Below are positions 36,603-45,499 of a DNA stretch of 64,000 nucleotides, piece after piece. Each line of letters opens with the position of its first letter. Within the stretch, counting starts at the first letter, position 1. Source of the stretch: Bacillota bacterium (GTDB taxonomy: Bacteria > Bacillota_A > Clostridia > Lachnospirales > Lachnospiraceae); assembly GCA_023407175.1 (NCBI GenBank), contig JAEYMU010000035.1, positions 124,001 to 188,000 of the forward strand, in the 5' to 3' direction. The notes beneath the pieces were generated by a model, which ran no database searches, was not told the DNA's origin, and was given only the letters and a program-made list of their open reading frames with translations. Position numbers and translations under genes: made by a program.

Positions 36603-37982
36603 ATGATGAAGCTGAGAAAAAAATTATTAAGTACTTTATTATTAGTTGCCATGGTTGCATCCTTAGCGGGCTGCAATAACACATCTGATAAAAGTACTGG
36701 CGACACATCGGATGTGACAAAGGGGGCAGATGATGGAACTAATGGGGATGGTTCTTCAGGGGAAAAGGTCAAGATATCATTTATGAGTCGTGACAGCGGT
36801 GATACTCCGATCGCACAGGTTTATGAGGAACAGATAGCAGCATTTATGAAGGAAAATCCTAATATTGAAGTCCAGAATGATTCAATCTATGAGGAAGCGG
36901 CATATAATAATAAGCTTAAAGTCGCTATCTCCACCGGAGAGACACCAAGCATATTCTATTATCCGGCAATAGCCGGCCTGAAGGAGTGGGCGCAGAATGG
37001 TGTAATTCTGGATCTGACAGATGCAATTGCCCAGGACCCGGAATGGGCCGGAAGATTCCTGGAGGGGGCGCTTGATACGTATAAGCTGGATGCCTATGGT
37101 GTTAACGGTACTTATGCGGTACCCAACGAAATCAATGTGGATGTAGTTTTCTATAACAAAGCGCTCTTTGAAAAGGCGGGCATTACAAAGACTCCGGAAA
37201 CGATGGACGAGCTGTATGAGGATATTGACAAGCTGAATTCAGCCGGAATTACTCCCTTCGGTGTCGGAGGAACCAATACCTGGGTTATGGGACATATCTT
37301 TAATAATATTCTGGCAAAGAGGATTGGTCTGGAGGGAATCACCCAGTTAGGTACGGGAGTAAAGAAATGGACGGATTCAGATGTTGTGGAATGCCTTCAG
37401 ATTACTAAGGACCTGAAATCAAAGGGTGCCTTTGCAGACGGCTTTGAAGGTATGGATTATAATACCCAGATGAATCAGTTTCTGACAGGTGAAGTTGCAA
37501 TGATTTCCCATAGCAGTCCGATTATTTCGGAAATGTTTAGTTCGGATTCTGAAATCCTTGACGATATCGGTTTATTTCCGTTCCCTTCATTTACAGATAC
37601 ACCGGATAATGCAGATACACGTGTTATCTATACATCCGGCTGGATGCTGTCAGGAACAATGAGCGATGCGGAGACAGAGGCATCTCTGAAGCTGATTAAG
37701 TACATGACAACAGAGGAAGCAATCCAGGCCCGTATGGATGCTGCATGGCGTGTGTCTCCCTATAAGAATATTGAGGCACCGGAGGATGCTCCCCAGCTGC
37801 TGAAGGACATGATTGCTTATACCAACACAATTACAAAATCAGTTGGAGAATATTTCGATTATGATACCTGCTCCACATTGGTAGATTCTTCAAGAAATGC
37901 CATTCTGAATATGATGCTGGGTGAAACGGCAGAGGATACGGCAGCGACGATTCAAGCGGATATCGATGAAAATCGTCCGTAA
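36603..37982 (+). CDS. Sugar ABC transporter substrate-binding lipoprotein
   Basis: A 459-residue family 1 solute-binding protein. ATG at 36603 (second ATG at 36606) behind AAGGAAGG. Signal peptide with lipobox LAGC at about residue 22, then a Ser/Thr/Asp-rich linker, then the binding domain with FYYPAIAGLKEWAQNGV and YAVPNEINVDVVFYNKALFEKAGI. It delivers oligosaccharide to the permeases downstream. A long stem-loop after the stop (38000-38045) likely boosts its level above the permeases. Confidence 0.92.
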   Translation: MMKLRKKLLSTLLLVAMVASLAGCNNTSDKSTGDTSDVTKGADDGTNGDGSSGEKVKISFMSRDSGDTPIAQVYEEQIAAFMKENPNIEVQNDSIYEEAAYNNKLKVAISTGETPSIFYYPAIAGLKEWAQNGVILDLTDAIAQDPEWAGRFLEGALDTYKLDAYGVNGTYAVPNEINVDVVFYNKALFEKAGITKTPETMDELYEDIDKLNSAGITPFGVGGTNTWVMGHIFNNILAKRIGLEGITQLGTGVKKWTDSDVVECLQITKDLKSKGAFADGFEGMDYNTQMNQFLTGEVAMISHSSPIISEMFSSDSEILDDIGLFPFPSFTDTPDNADTRVIYTSGWMLSGTMSDAETEASLKLIKYMTTEEAIQARMDAAWRVSPYKNIEAPEDAPQLLKDMIAYTNTITKSVGEYFDYDTCSTLVDSSRNAILNMMLGETAEDTAATIQADIDENRP

Positions 37983-37999
37983 TTTGCACTAGTTATCAG

Positions 38000-38045
38000 T
38001 ACTTGCCGGTACCGGGATTATTGCAGGAACCGGTACCGGTAAGTA
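38000..38045 (+). promoter_or_regulatory. Intercistronic stem-loop after binding-protein gene
   Basis: TACTTGCCGGTACCGG pairs with CCGGTACCGGTAAGTA over 16 positions (one G-U). It lacks a T run, and an AGGAGG for the permease follows. Such hairpins stabilise the upstream mRNA end or slow transcription so that the binding protein exceeds the permeases. Confidence 0.75.
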
Positions 38046-38063
38046 TGTAAGGAGGAATGTACC

Positions 38064-38960
38064 TTGGAGAAGATACGAAAAAACAAAAAAATTATAATAC
38101 TGTTTCTCTTGCCGGCATTTGTGGTTTATGCGTGCTTTGAAGTATTGCCCGTTATAATATCCATTTATTTTTCCTTTAATGACTGGCCCGGTATCCAGTC
38201 GGTTCCTTTGAAATTTGTAGGCTTAAAAAACTATGTTAACATCTTTTCTGACCCTGTTTTCTTGAAATCATTACAGAACGTTATAATTTATGTAGTAATA
38301 AGTGTGGTATTACAGGTTCCGATCGGGTTCGCTTTGGGCTTAATCATACATCATTTTAAGCATGGACAAAGATTTTTTAAGGCGGCATTTTTCATTCCAA
38401 TGATTTTGTCGGTGACTGCAGTGGCATTACTTTGGAATTTTATATATTTTCCTACGGATAAGGGGATTTTAAACAGCTTTTTAATAAAAACAGGTCTTTC
38501 GGATTTTACACAGCAATGGCTGGTAAATCCAAAGACATCATTAATGGCTCTGATTGTTGTAAGTACCTGGACCAGTGTCGGATATTATATGATCATTTGT
38601 CTGGCCGGTCTTACCTCCATACCGGATTCAATCATGGAGGCGGGCTCCCTGGATGGTGCATCCGGTCTCAAAAAGATTTGGTATCTCTACATACCCATGC
38701 TTTGGAATCCGATAAAAATATCCATTATCATGGTTATTACCGGTGTCCTAAAAATTTTCGACACGGTATATATACTGACACCAACGGGAGGGACCAATAA
38801 CTCGACCATAGTACCCGCACTGCTGATGTATAATGAATCCTACCGTTATAGCCATTATGGCACGGGCAGTGCAATCGCAACTGTGATTTTTGTAATGAGC
38901 GCCTTCGTATCGGTATTCAGCTTAACCTTAATGAATAAAAAAGAAGACATTGAATTGTAA
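38064..38960 (+). CDS. Sugar ABC transporter permease (MalF/UgpA-like)
   Basis: A 298-residue protein starting with TTG, AGGAGG 8 bp ahead. Six hydrophobic segments are visible. The ATPase-docking EAA loop EAGSLDGASGLKKIWYLYIP is at about residues 192-211. It forms the membrane channel with the next gene. No ATPase is encoded in this operon, so a shared MsmK-type ATPase elsewhere is expected, as usual for this family in Firmicutes. Confidence 0.93.
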   Translation: MEKIRKNKKIIILFLLPAFVVYACFEVLPVIISIYFSFNDWPGIQSVPLKFVGLKNYVNIFSDPVFLKSLQNVIIYVVISVVLQVPIGFALGLIIHHFKHGQRFFKAAFFIPMILSVTAVALLWNFIYFPTDKGILNSFLIKTGLSDFTQQWLVNPKTSLMALIVVSTWTSVGYYMIICLAGLTSIPDSIMEAGSLDGASGLKKIWYLYIPMLWNPIKISIIMVITGVLKIFDTVYILTPTGGTNNSTIVPALLMYNESYRYSHYGTGSAIATVIFVMSAFVSVFSLTLMNKKEDIEL

Positions 38961-38973
38961 GGGGGATAATAGC

Positions 38974-39816
38974 ATGAAAACAAGAAATAGAAAGAAATAT
39001 TCTGCCGGACATATCATTGCCTTTATATGTTTTGTAATATTTGCGGTAATTAATGTTTATCCGCTGGTATTTTCAATATTTTGCTCCTTTAAGGGCAATC
39101 TGGAGATTTTTTCTTCCTTTACTGCATTGCCCAAGCACTTAAAGTACCAAAATTATATTACTGCATGGAATGTGGGAAATATCGGAAGGTATTTTCTGAA
39201 TACAATAATTTTAGCGGCGGCAACCTTAATCTTATCAGGCTTTTTCGGTGCTATGGCATCTTATGTCCTTGCCAAATTCAAATTTAAGCTAAAGGCGGGA
39301 ATACATCTGTTTTTTATTTCGGGTCTGATGATTCCCATACAGGCAGTATTAATTCCCCTGTCCTATATATTTGGTAAACTGGGTATGACGAATAATTACT
39401 ATATGCTGGTTATGCTTTATTCGGCCTTCTGTTTTCCGATGACAATATTGATTTTAACGGGATTTATCAGCAGTATTCCTACCGAGCTGGAGGAAGCGAT
39501 GATTATTGACGGAGCAAGCATAAGACAGATTTTTCTGAAAATGATATTGCCATTATCCATACCCGGAATGATCAGCGTATCGATTTTTAACTTTATTCAG
39601 GTATGGAACAATCTCCTTTTTCCTCTGATTTTTATCTCTGATAAGGCGAAGGGAACCATATCAATGGGACTGTTATCCTTCTTCGGCGAGTACAGTACAA
39701 ATTACAGTGCCTCCATGGCGGGTATCTGCCTCACTACGATTCCCATTATTATAATTTATATATTCTTTCAGGATAAAATCGAAAACGGATTAATGAGCGG
39801 AGCTGTGAAAGGATAA
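38974..39816 (+). CDS. Sugar ABC transporter permease (MalG/UgpE-like)
   Basis: A 280-residue protein. ATG at 38974 is chosen over 38950 because GGGGG lies 8 bp before it and 38950 lies within the previous gene. Six hydrophobic helices, EAA loop EEAMIIDGASIRQIFLKMILP around residues 176-196. It pairs with the preceding permease. Stop at 39816, then 51 bp to the kinase. Confidence 0.93.
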   Translation: MKTRNRKKYSAGHIIAFICFVIFAVINVYPLVFSIFCSFKGNLEIFSSFTALPKHLKYQNYITAWNVGNIGRYFLNTIILAAATLILSGFFGAMASYVLAKFKFKLKAGIHLFFISGLMIPIQAVLIPLSYIFGKLGMTNNYYMLVMLYSAFCFPMTILILTGFISSIPTELEEAMIIDGASIRQIFLKMILPLSIPGMISVSIFNFIQVWNNLLFPLIFISDKAKGTISMGLLSFFGEYSTNYSASMAGICLTTIPIIIIYIFFQDKIENGLMSGAVKG

Positions 39817-39867
39817 ATCGGAGCGGTTAATTAATAAGGAGCAAAAATAAATCAGAAGGAACAGGTT

Positions 39868-40839
39868 ATGTATGATATAACATCTTTAGGTGAGTTACTG
39901 ATCGATTTTACCCAGAAGGGTATTTCAGAAAATGGACAGAAATTATATGAGCGAAATCCTGGAGGCGCTCCGGCAAATGTCCTGGTTGCTATGAGCAGAA
40001 TGGGTGCCAAAGCTGCCTTTATCGGTAAAGTTGGTGATGACATTCATGGAAGCTTTTTGAAGGAGACCTTGATGCAGGAAGGGATTGATATATCAGGAAT
40101 AGTTGTTGACAAGGATGTATTCACCACCTTGGCGTTTGTGACATTGGATGACCGGGGCGGCAGAAACTTTTCCTTTGCCAGAAAACCAGGAGCCGATATA
40201 ATGCTTACAGAGGAAGAAGTAAGTGATAAGCTGATATTGCAATCTAAAATATTGCATATCGGCTCATTGTCTCTGACCGGGGAGCCGTGTAAAAGTGCGA
40301 CTTTTCATGCCCTGCAGGTAGCAAAGGCGGCAGGCTGCATAATATCCTACGACCCGAATTACAGAGCGGCCTTATGGGATGGTAAGGATAATGCCGTTGA
40401 AGCCATAAAGGCAGTTGCTGCTTATGCTGATATTGTAAAGATATCGGAGGAGGAAGTGGACCTTATCACTCCATATAAAGACCCGGCGAAAGCCGCTGAA
40501 TATCTGGTGAGAGAAGGAATAGACATAGCGGTTGTGACGTTGGGAGAAAATGGTGCATACGTCAGCTGTAATAGGGGCAGTTGCCATGTTCCTGGATTTC
40601 GCAGTAAAGCAGTAATCGATACGACAGGAGCAGGAGATGCATTTTGCGGAGGCTTCTTATACTGTATCAGTAAATATGTGAATAAAATCAATGAGATAAA
40701 TTTGGATGATATAAAGAGTTTTGCGGAATATGCCAATGCGGCTGCCAGTCTTTGCGTAGAAAAATACGGCGGGATACCTGGTATGCCTGCGGCTTCGGAC
40801 ATCAAAAAAAGATTACAGTGCAAACATCGATATCATTAA
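39868..40839 (+). CDS. PfkB family sugar kinase (fructokinase-like)
   Basis: A 323-residue cytosolic kinase, RBS GAAGGAAC. N-terminal GELLIDF and the ribokinase glycine-rich NPGGAPANV are followed by the C-terminal DTTGAGDAFCGGF signature, whose Asp is the catalytic base. Clostridial fructokinases share this pattern. A fructose-releasing substrate is suggested, but other PfkB substrates are possible. It is the last gene of the operon, followed by a strong terminator. Confidence 0.88.
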   Translation: MYDITSLGELLIDFTQKGISENGQKLYERNPGGAPANVLVAMSRMGAKAAFIGKVGDDIHGSFLKETLMQEGIDISGIVVDKDVFTTLAFVTLDDRGGRNFSFARKPGADIMLTEEEVSDKLILQSKILHIGSLSLTGEPCKSATFHALQVAKAAGCIISYDPNYRAALWDGKDNAVEAIKAVAAYADIVKISEEEVDLITPYKDPAKAAEYLVREGIDIAVVTLGENGAYVSCNRGSCHVPGFRSKAVIDTTGAGDAFCGGFLYCISKYVNKINEINLDDIKSFAEYANAAASLCVEKYGGIPGMPAASDIKKRLQCKHRYH

Positions 40840-40871
40840 CGATCAAGTAAAAATTACTACACTTTATGAAT

Positions 40872-40916
40872 GCCCGCAATGACCCTAAGACTATATGGTC
40901 ATTGCGGGCCTTTTTT
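40872..40916. terminator. Bidirectional terminator
   Basis: GCCCGCAATGACC pairs perfectly with GGTCATTGCGGGC (13 bp), then CTTTTTTATT on the plus strand and an AT-rich side on the minus strand, between convergent kinase and BlaR1-like genes. Confidence 0.9.
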
Positions 40917-40926
40917 ATTATAAAGC

Positions 40927-43110
40927 TCAGTGCTTCCAGGGGATTTCATTAAAAATACTCTGCAATTCTTCATTCGTTTTTCCGTAATCAAAACAAACTC
41001 CGTTGGCAAAGTATATGGGGCAGCTATCGGTAGCCAACCGCATCTGCAAAGAGGAGCCGTCAGCCAATTCCAAGGTCAGAAGAGCTTCGTTGAAGGGGCA
41101 GGCGGTAAGGCCGCCTCCCGGTTTTGCGTTGCTTAGAAGCTTCTCAAGCAGTAAAAGCTTATCAGGGTCTTCCATCCGCTGTACATAGGTATGATCGGAG
41201 CCCATGGGAATATAGCTTAATTCAGCAGCAGCAATACCGGTGATCAGGGAGGGATCAAGGGGCACAAAACCAAGCTCCTCCTTGAGAATCTGAAGGATTT
41301 GTTCAAAAAGCTCTGGGTCTTCACCGACAAAGCAGTCAGCCTCCAGCCCCTTGTCCTCAAAGCGATAAAAGGTACCGTCGCTTAGCAAAGCCCACTGCTG
41401 ATCCTTCGAAATAATTGAGATTCCCAGAAGATAAGCGTCATTAGGAAAATGGCTGACCTTTGTAACGGTCATTTCGTTCCAGGAGAGCTGGTGCTGGTCG
41501 GAGACGGCATAATAATAGCTGTCGGTACCAAAGCTTGTGGGCGAGAGCATGATGTCGATATGGTCTTTGGATGGAGTGGAGGATAGAGTTATCTCATTTA
41601 CAGGTAACGCATCATTGGCGGAAACAGCATCAGAGCCACTGTCTGCCTTTTCCGAAGCCGATTGATGAAAATCCTCATCGCAAACTAATAAATCTCCCAG
41701 GCTATATGTTTCACTTTTAACCTTTCCCTGTTCATTCTCATAGGAAATATCGATCTTTAGATTGTTTAATTTATTGCGGATTTCTTCCAGGGTAGTATTT
41801 CTTGTGTATAAAACAGCATCGATACAGTAATATGCGAAATCCTCCGATGCATTATCCTGGGATGTATAATTTCCATACCAATAGATGTCCAGGGTTAACA
41901 GGCTGCTGACCTCCTGAACGGAGGGAAAATAGATGGTCCGGTTTGTAATATTCTGCGCATCAATTTGAATGTACAGCCTTTTAAAGTCGTCTATCACAGG
42001 CTGCTCAATTCCCGCTGTTCCGACCTGGGTGTACTCCTTTTCCGTGAGACTTTTAAGAGAAGCCTGAACCTGAATATCAGGCTTTTCCTTGCCGTGGCTG
42101 CATGCGACCAGCGTACCTGTAACAATAACACAGGCAGCTAAAAGAACCAGTGCCCAAGTGCCCCTGTGTTTGTTACCGGAATCCAATATATTTTCAAACC
42201 GCTGCTTTATGCTTTTTTTACCCGGTGAAAAATAAGTTGAAAGGATCGTCCGTTTCTTCATGCCCCCTCGCATGACGCCAAGCATGGTTTCACCATATTC
42301 GAGGCGGAACTCGGGAGAGTGCTCCTGTAATACTGCTGAGTCGCAGGAAGCCTCAAGGTCGTATGCGGCCTGTTTTACTGCAAGATAAACCAGGGGATTG
42401 AACCAGTGTATTGCGTTTGCCATAAGCTGCAGCAGCTTATACCATAAATCAAGCCTTTTGTAATGTACCAATTCGTGCCGAAGTATGATTTCAAGCTGTC
42501 TTTGTGTAAACTCATCCTGTGCAGGGAGTAAAATCATTGGATGAAAAAGGCCGGCCATCATTGGTGTGTCAATTTCAGAACATCTGTAAATGGATATCCT
42601 CCCTTTGATACTCATCTCGGACTGAAGGGAACGGAGCACCTTGGCAGTTTCAGCGGAGTCATCGGGAAAGCTCCAGCGCTTTACCCTTTTCAAAAAGATA
42701 TGATAGCTTAGCATATGGAAGAAGAAAAACAGGAGCAATCCGTCGATATATATTATCCCGCCGAGTTTTAAAAGATTAATAGAACTGACCCTGTAAATAT
42801 CAGGAGTGTCTTTTGTTTCATCTGTTTCTACAGTAGATGCATCAGCAGGCCGGGAAATCGGGTAATAAGCTTCATGTCCGATGACCGCAGGCTGATATTG
42901 TCTAATTGAAGAGGTCTCAATGACCGGAGTAAAGGGAAGAGAAATATTGAGGGGAATCACAAGACGGAGAACAATAACCAGCCATGCCCAGTATTTCCAT
43001 TTCGCCCGGTATCTGGTAGAGATTTTTCTTGATATCAGCAGCAGAATAAGGATGATCGGACTTATAGTAAGAGAAATTTCAAGCACATTTTCAAAAAACA
43101 CCTCAATCAT
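40927..43110 (-). CDS. BlaR1/MecR1-like M56 sensor protease with novel outer domain
   Basis: A 727-residue protein. The ATG at 43110 overlaps the stop of the BlaI-like gene by 8 bp and follows GGCGGGAAG. The M56 protease motif HELVH lies at residues 212-216 between membrane helices near residues 10-60 and 120-140. A further helix (~340-360, VLLAACVIVTGTLVAC) leads to a ~365-residue outer domain with SLTEKEYTQVG, QNITNRTIYFP and SPTSFGTDSYYYAVSD. Penicillin sensors carry an SxxK penicillin-binding domain here, which I do not see, so the signal is probably another ligand or envelope stress. Activation would cleave the BlaI-like repressor. Confidence 0.85.
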   Translation of the reverse strand: MIEVFFENVLEISLTISPIILILLLISRKISTRYRAKWKYWAWLVIVLRLVIPLNISLPFTPVIETSSIRQYQPAVIGHEAYYPISRPADASTVETDETKDTPDIYRVSSINLLKLGGIIYIDGLLLFFFFHMLSYHIFLKRVKRWSFPDDSAETAKVLRSLQSEMSIKGRISIYRCSEIDTPMMAGLFHPMILLPAQDEFTQRQLEIILRHELVHYKRLDLWYKLLQLMANAIHWFNPLVYLAVKQAAYDLEASCDSAVLQEHSPEFRLEYGETMLGVMRGGMKKRTILSTYFSPGKKSIKQRFENILDSGNKHRGTWALVLLAACVIVTGTLVACSHGKEKPDIQVQASLKSLTEKEYTQVGTAGIEQPVIDDFKRLYIQIDAQNITNRTIYFPSVQEVSSLLTLDIYWYGNYTSQDNASEDFAYYCIDAVLYTRNTTLEEIRNKLNNLKIDISYENEQGKVKSETYSLGDLLVCDEDFHQSASEKADSGSDAVSANDALPVNEITLSSTPSKDHIDIMLSPTSFGTDSYYYAVSDQHQLSWNEMTVTKVSHFPNDAYLLGISIISKDQQWALLSDGTFYRFEDKGLEADCFVGEDPELFEQILQILKEELGFVPLDPSLITGIAAAELSYIPMGSDHTYVQRMEDPDKLLLLEKLLSNAKPGGGLTACPFNEALLTLELADGSSLQMRLATDSCPIYFANGVCFDYGKTNEELQSIFNEIPWKH

Positions 43111-43504
43111 TTTTGCTTCCCGCCTTTCTAAGCATTTCTTCAATCTCTTCCAGCTCTGAGGCATCAATTGCTTCGGTGTCAATCAGCGTGGCGATCAGGC
43201 TCTTGAAGGAATTATGGTGTAAACGTTCCAAAAAGGTCCTTGTTTCTTTCCTGCGGTAATCCTCGTCACTTATGACAGGTATATAATATTTAAAACGCAT
43301 TTGTTTTTGGACCTTAACAAAACCCCGTTCCTCAAGGCGCGCCAGCAAGGACTGTAAGGTTGAGATGGACCAGTCCTTCCTTTTGTTCAGGAGCTCAAGA
43401 ATTTTTGCAGTCTTCAATGGTTGTTTTGCATGCCACAATACCAGCATAACATCAAGTTCAGCATCGGGCAGTCTGCTGATATCCGTTTCTTCCTTTGCGT
43501 GCAT
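43103..43504 (-). CDS. BlaI/MecI/CopY family repressor
   Basis: A 133-residue winged-helix repressor. The ATG at 43504 is chosen over 43510 because GAGGTG then has a 6-bp spacing. Sequence: LPDAELDVMLVLWHAKQPLKTAKILELLN, WSISTLQSLLARLEERGFVKVQKQ, typical of BlaI. It overlaps the BlaR1-like gene, forming one transcript. It should bind the two sites at 43524-43539 and 43560-43575 and be inactivated by the M56 partner. Confidence 0.93.
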   Translation of the reverse strand: MHAKEETDISRLPDAELDVMLVLWHAKQPLKTAKILELLNKRKDWSISTLQSLLARLEERGFVKVQKQMRFKYYIPVISDEDYRRKETRTFLERLHHNSFKSLIATLIDTEAIDASELEEIEEMLRKAGSKND

Positions 43505-43523
43505 ATTCATCACCTCATTTTCG

Positions 43524-43575
43524 TCTACATATGTCAATGAAATAATATTACCAAATTCATCTACATTTGTCAATG
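43524..43575 (-). promoter_or_regulatory. BlaI operators and promoter (autoregulated)
   Basis: TCTACATATGTCAATG (43524-43539) and TCTACATTTGTCAATG (43560-43575) are near-identical 16-mers, 36 bp apart, with the TACA..TGT core of BlaI sites. The minus-strand promoter overlaps them: TTGACA (43573-43568), 17-bp spacer, TAATAT (43550-43545). One site covers the -35 and the other lies between -10 and start. Confidence 0.82.
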
Positions 43576-43767
43576 GAACAATAACTAACAGAAAGTAATA
43601 AAAAGTAACGATAATCAATAATATCCAAGGAATGTAATATGAACTACAAAACTAATCAGAACTGGCAGAAACCAATAGGAACCAATAGGAACCAAGAAAA
43701 AATGAATAAAAACAAACAAAAGCAAATACAAACAAATAAAAACCACGATTATTTTACTGAAATCATG
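43576..43767. other. A-rich intergenic stretch with short tandem repeat
   Basis: The region between the BlaI operators and the aldolase promoter is strongly A-rich on the plus strand. It holds 2.4 copies of the 10-mer ACCAATAGGA (43671-43694) and CAAAC/AAATA runs. An open frame 43639-43866 here is Lys/Asn/Gln-rich and has no family match; I take it as chance. No RNA gene seen. Confidence 0.5.
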
Positions 43768-43797
43768 TTGATTATTGTTGGATTGAAGTGGTACAAT
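43768..43797 (+). promoter_or_regulatory. Promoter of class II aldolase gene
   Basis: TTGATT (43768-43773), 18-bp spacer, TACAAT (43792-43797), 53 bp before the start codon. The direct repeats upstream may bind the downstream DeoR protein. Confidence 0.6.
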
Positions 43798-43849
43798 AGG
43801 AATACAAAACAAAAACCAACGAAAGCAACAGAATGCAGGAGGATGTATC

Positions 43850-44566
43850 ATGAAGTCGGAATATGAAATCAAGGAAGAAATCTGTGAGATCGGAAAAAGG
43901 ATTTATAACAAGGGTATGGTTGCGGCCAATGACGGCAACATATCGGTAAAGCTGAATGAGAATGAGTTCTTATGCACCCCAACCGGTGTGAGCAAGGGTT
44001 TTATGACACCGGAATATATCTGCAAGATCGATAAGGAGGGAAAGGTAATTGAGGCGAATCCGGGCTTCAAGCCGTCCTCAGAGATTAAAATGCATATGAG
44101 AGTATATAAGGAAAGACCCGACGTTGCATCCGTAGTACATGCGCATCCGATGTATGCAACTGCCTTTGCAATTGCAGGAATTCCGTTGACACAGCCGATT
44201 ATGCCGGAGGCTGTGCTGGCATTGGGCTGTGTGCCGATTGCCAGGTACGGCACCCCTTCCACAGAGGAAATTCCGGATGCGGTTTCCGAATATCTTCCCC
44301 ATTATGACGCGGTATTACTTCAAAATCATGGAGCGCTTACCTATGCCGACTCCTTGCTGGGAGCTTATCATAAGATGGAATCACTGGAGTTTTATGCCCA
44401 GCTGCTATATCTTTCCAGACAATTGGGCGGACCGAAGGAATTATCCGAGGAGCAGGTGCAAAGACTTTACGGGATGAGAAGCTTCTATGGTCTGACCGGA
44501 AGGCACCCGGCGGATATCTGCGGCAAGTTCGAGGACGACGCAGCCCGCTGTCATGAATGCAAATAA
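43850..44566 (+). CDS. Class II aldolase/epimerase (FucA/AraD-like)
   Basis: A 238-residue enzyme behind AGGAGG. Zinc site and core: NDGNISVK, TPTGVSKGFM, HAHPMYATAF (two His zinc ligands), and LLQNHGAL (third His). Closest in layout to L-fuculose-1-phosphate aldolase; the L-ribulose-5-phosphate epimerase and related enzymes share the fold, so the exact sugar is open. Extra C-terminal HECK tail. Followed by a DeoR repressor. Confidence 0.88.
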   Translation: MKSEYEIKEEICEIGKRIYNKGMVAANDGNISVKLNENEFLCTPTGVSKGFMTPEYICKIDKEGKVIEANPGFKPSSEIKMHMRVYKERPDVASVVHAHPMYATAFAIAGIPLTQPIMPEAVLALGCVPIARYGTPSTEEIPDAVSEYLPHYDAVLLQNHGALTYADSLLGAYHKMESLEFYAQLLYLSRQLGGPKELSEEQVQRLYGMRSFYGLTGRHPADICGKFEDDAARCHECK

Positions 44567-44614
44567 TGCTGCCGTGTTGAACGACAGCCAAATAAGGGAT
44601 AGAAGGCAGGAATA

Positions 44615-45397
44615 ATGATGCTTGCAATTGAAAGAAGAAACCTCATATTATCAAAGCTTCGCAAGGAAAACCGGGTGATGGTCGGAAGCTTAAGCAAGGA
44701 ATTCAAGGTAACCGAGGAGACCATCCGCCGAGACCTGGAAAAGCTGGAGAAGGACGGATTCGCCAGAAAAACCTATGGCGGAGCCATACTGAAGGAAAGC
44801 CTGTATGTGGATTTACCTTATACCGTAAGAAAGAAGGCCAATGTAGTAAATAAGCAGGAGATAGCAGAGCTGGTAAAGACAATGGTACAGGACGGCGACC
44901 ATATCATGCTGGATGCAAGCTCTACCGCTGTATATATTGCCAGCCGGCTAAAGGACAGGAAAAATCTGACGCTTATCACAAATTCCGTTGAGATCCTGTA
45001 CGAATTATCTGACGTCAACGGCTGGAAGATATTGTCCACCGGCGGAGCCATGAAGGAGGGCTTCCTCTCCCTGTCCGGCCCCCAGGCAGAGAAAATGATA
45101 AGCTCCTTTCATGTGGATAAGGCAATTGTATCCTGCAAGGGTCTTGCCATGGATTTTGGCTTTACGGATGCGAATGAGACGGAGGCACAGATGAAGCAGG
45201 CAATGCTGAAATCGGCCGGCACTAAAATATTGGCGATGGACAGCACCAAATTTGACAAGATTTCATTTGCCAAAATCGGTGATCTGTCAGAGCTTGATGT
45301 ACTGGTAACAGATTTGGAACCGGACCAGGAATGGAAGAAGCTCCTGGAGGATTATCATATTGAAAGCGTTTATAAGAATAATAGAAAGGAGTCTTAA
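44615..45397 (+). CDS. DeoR/GlpR family sugar regulator
   Basis: A 260-residue repressor, ATG at 44615 (44618 alternative). N-terminal helix-turn-helix with RRNLILSKLRKENRVMVGSL and VTEETIRRDLEKLEKDGFARKTYGGA is the DeoR signature; the C-terminal half is a sugar-phosphate-binding fold. It probably controls the aldolase upstream in response to its sugar phosphate substrate. A weak hairpin (AATAAGAA/TTCTTATT) follows the stop. Confidence 0.92.
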   Translation: MMLAIERRNLILSKLRKENRVMVGSLSKEFKVTEETIRRDLEKLEKDGFARKTYGGAILKESLYVDLPYTVRKKANVVNKQEIAELVKTMVQDGDHIMLDASSTAVYIASRLKDRKNLTLITNSVEILYELSDVNGWKILSTGGAMKEGFLSLSGPQAEKMISSFHVDKAIVSCKGLAMDFGFTDANETEAQMKQAMLKSAGTKILAMDSTKFDKISFAKIGDLSELDVLVTDLEPDQEWKKLLEDYHIESVYKNNRKES

Positions 45398-45460
45398 TAA
45401 GAAGTTCCTTATTCTTATTTATGAAAAGTATTTAAGGTATCTCTCCGACTGTTCTATATG

Positions 45461-45490
45461 TTAACATAATAGTAACCAGTGAATTAATAT
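45461..45490 (+). promoter_or_regulatory. Putative promoter of the structured RNA
   Basis: TTAACA (45461-45466), 18-bp spacer, TAATAT (45485-45490). Both boxes are 5 and 4 of 6 to the sigma-A consensus; a start near 45497 would place it just before the paired region. Confidence 0.5.
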
Positions 45491-45499
45491 AACGGTACG

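Noticed and set aside
43639..43866. 75-residue Lys/Asn/Gln-rich open frame in the A-rich gap before the aldolase
   Set aside because: Low-complexity composition, no ribosome site, no family features; it covers the aldolase promoter.
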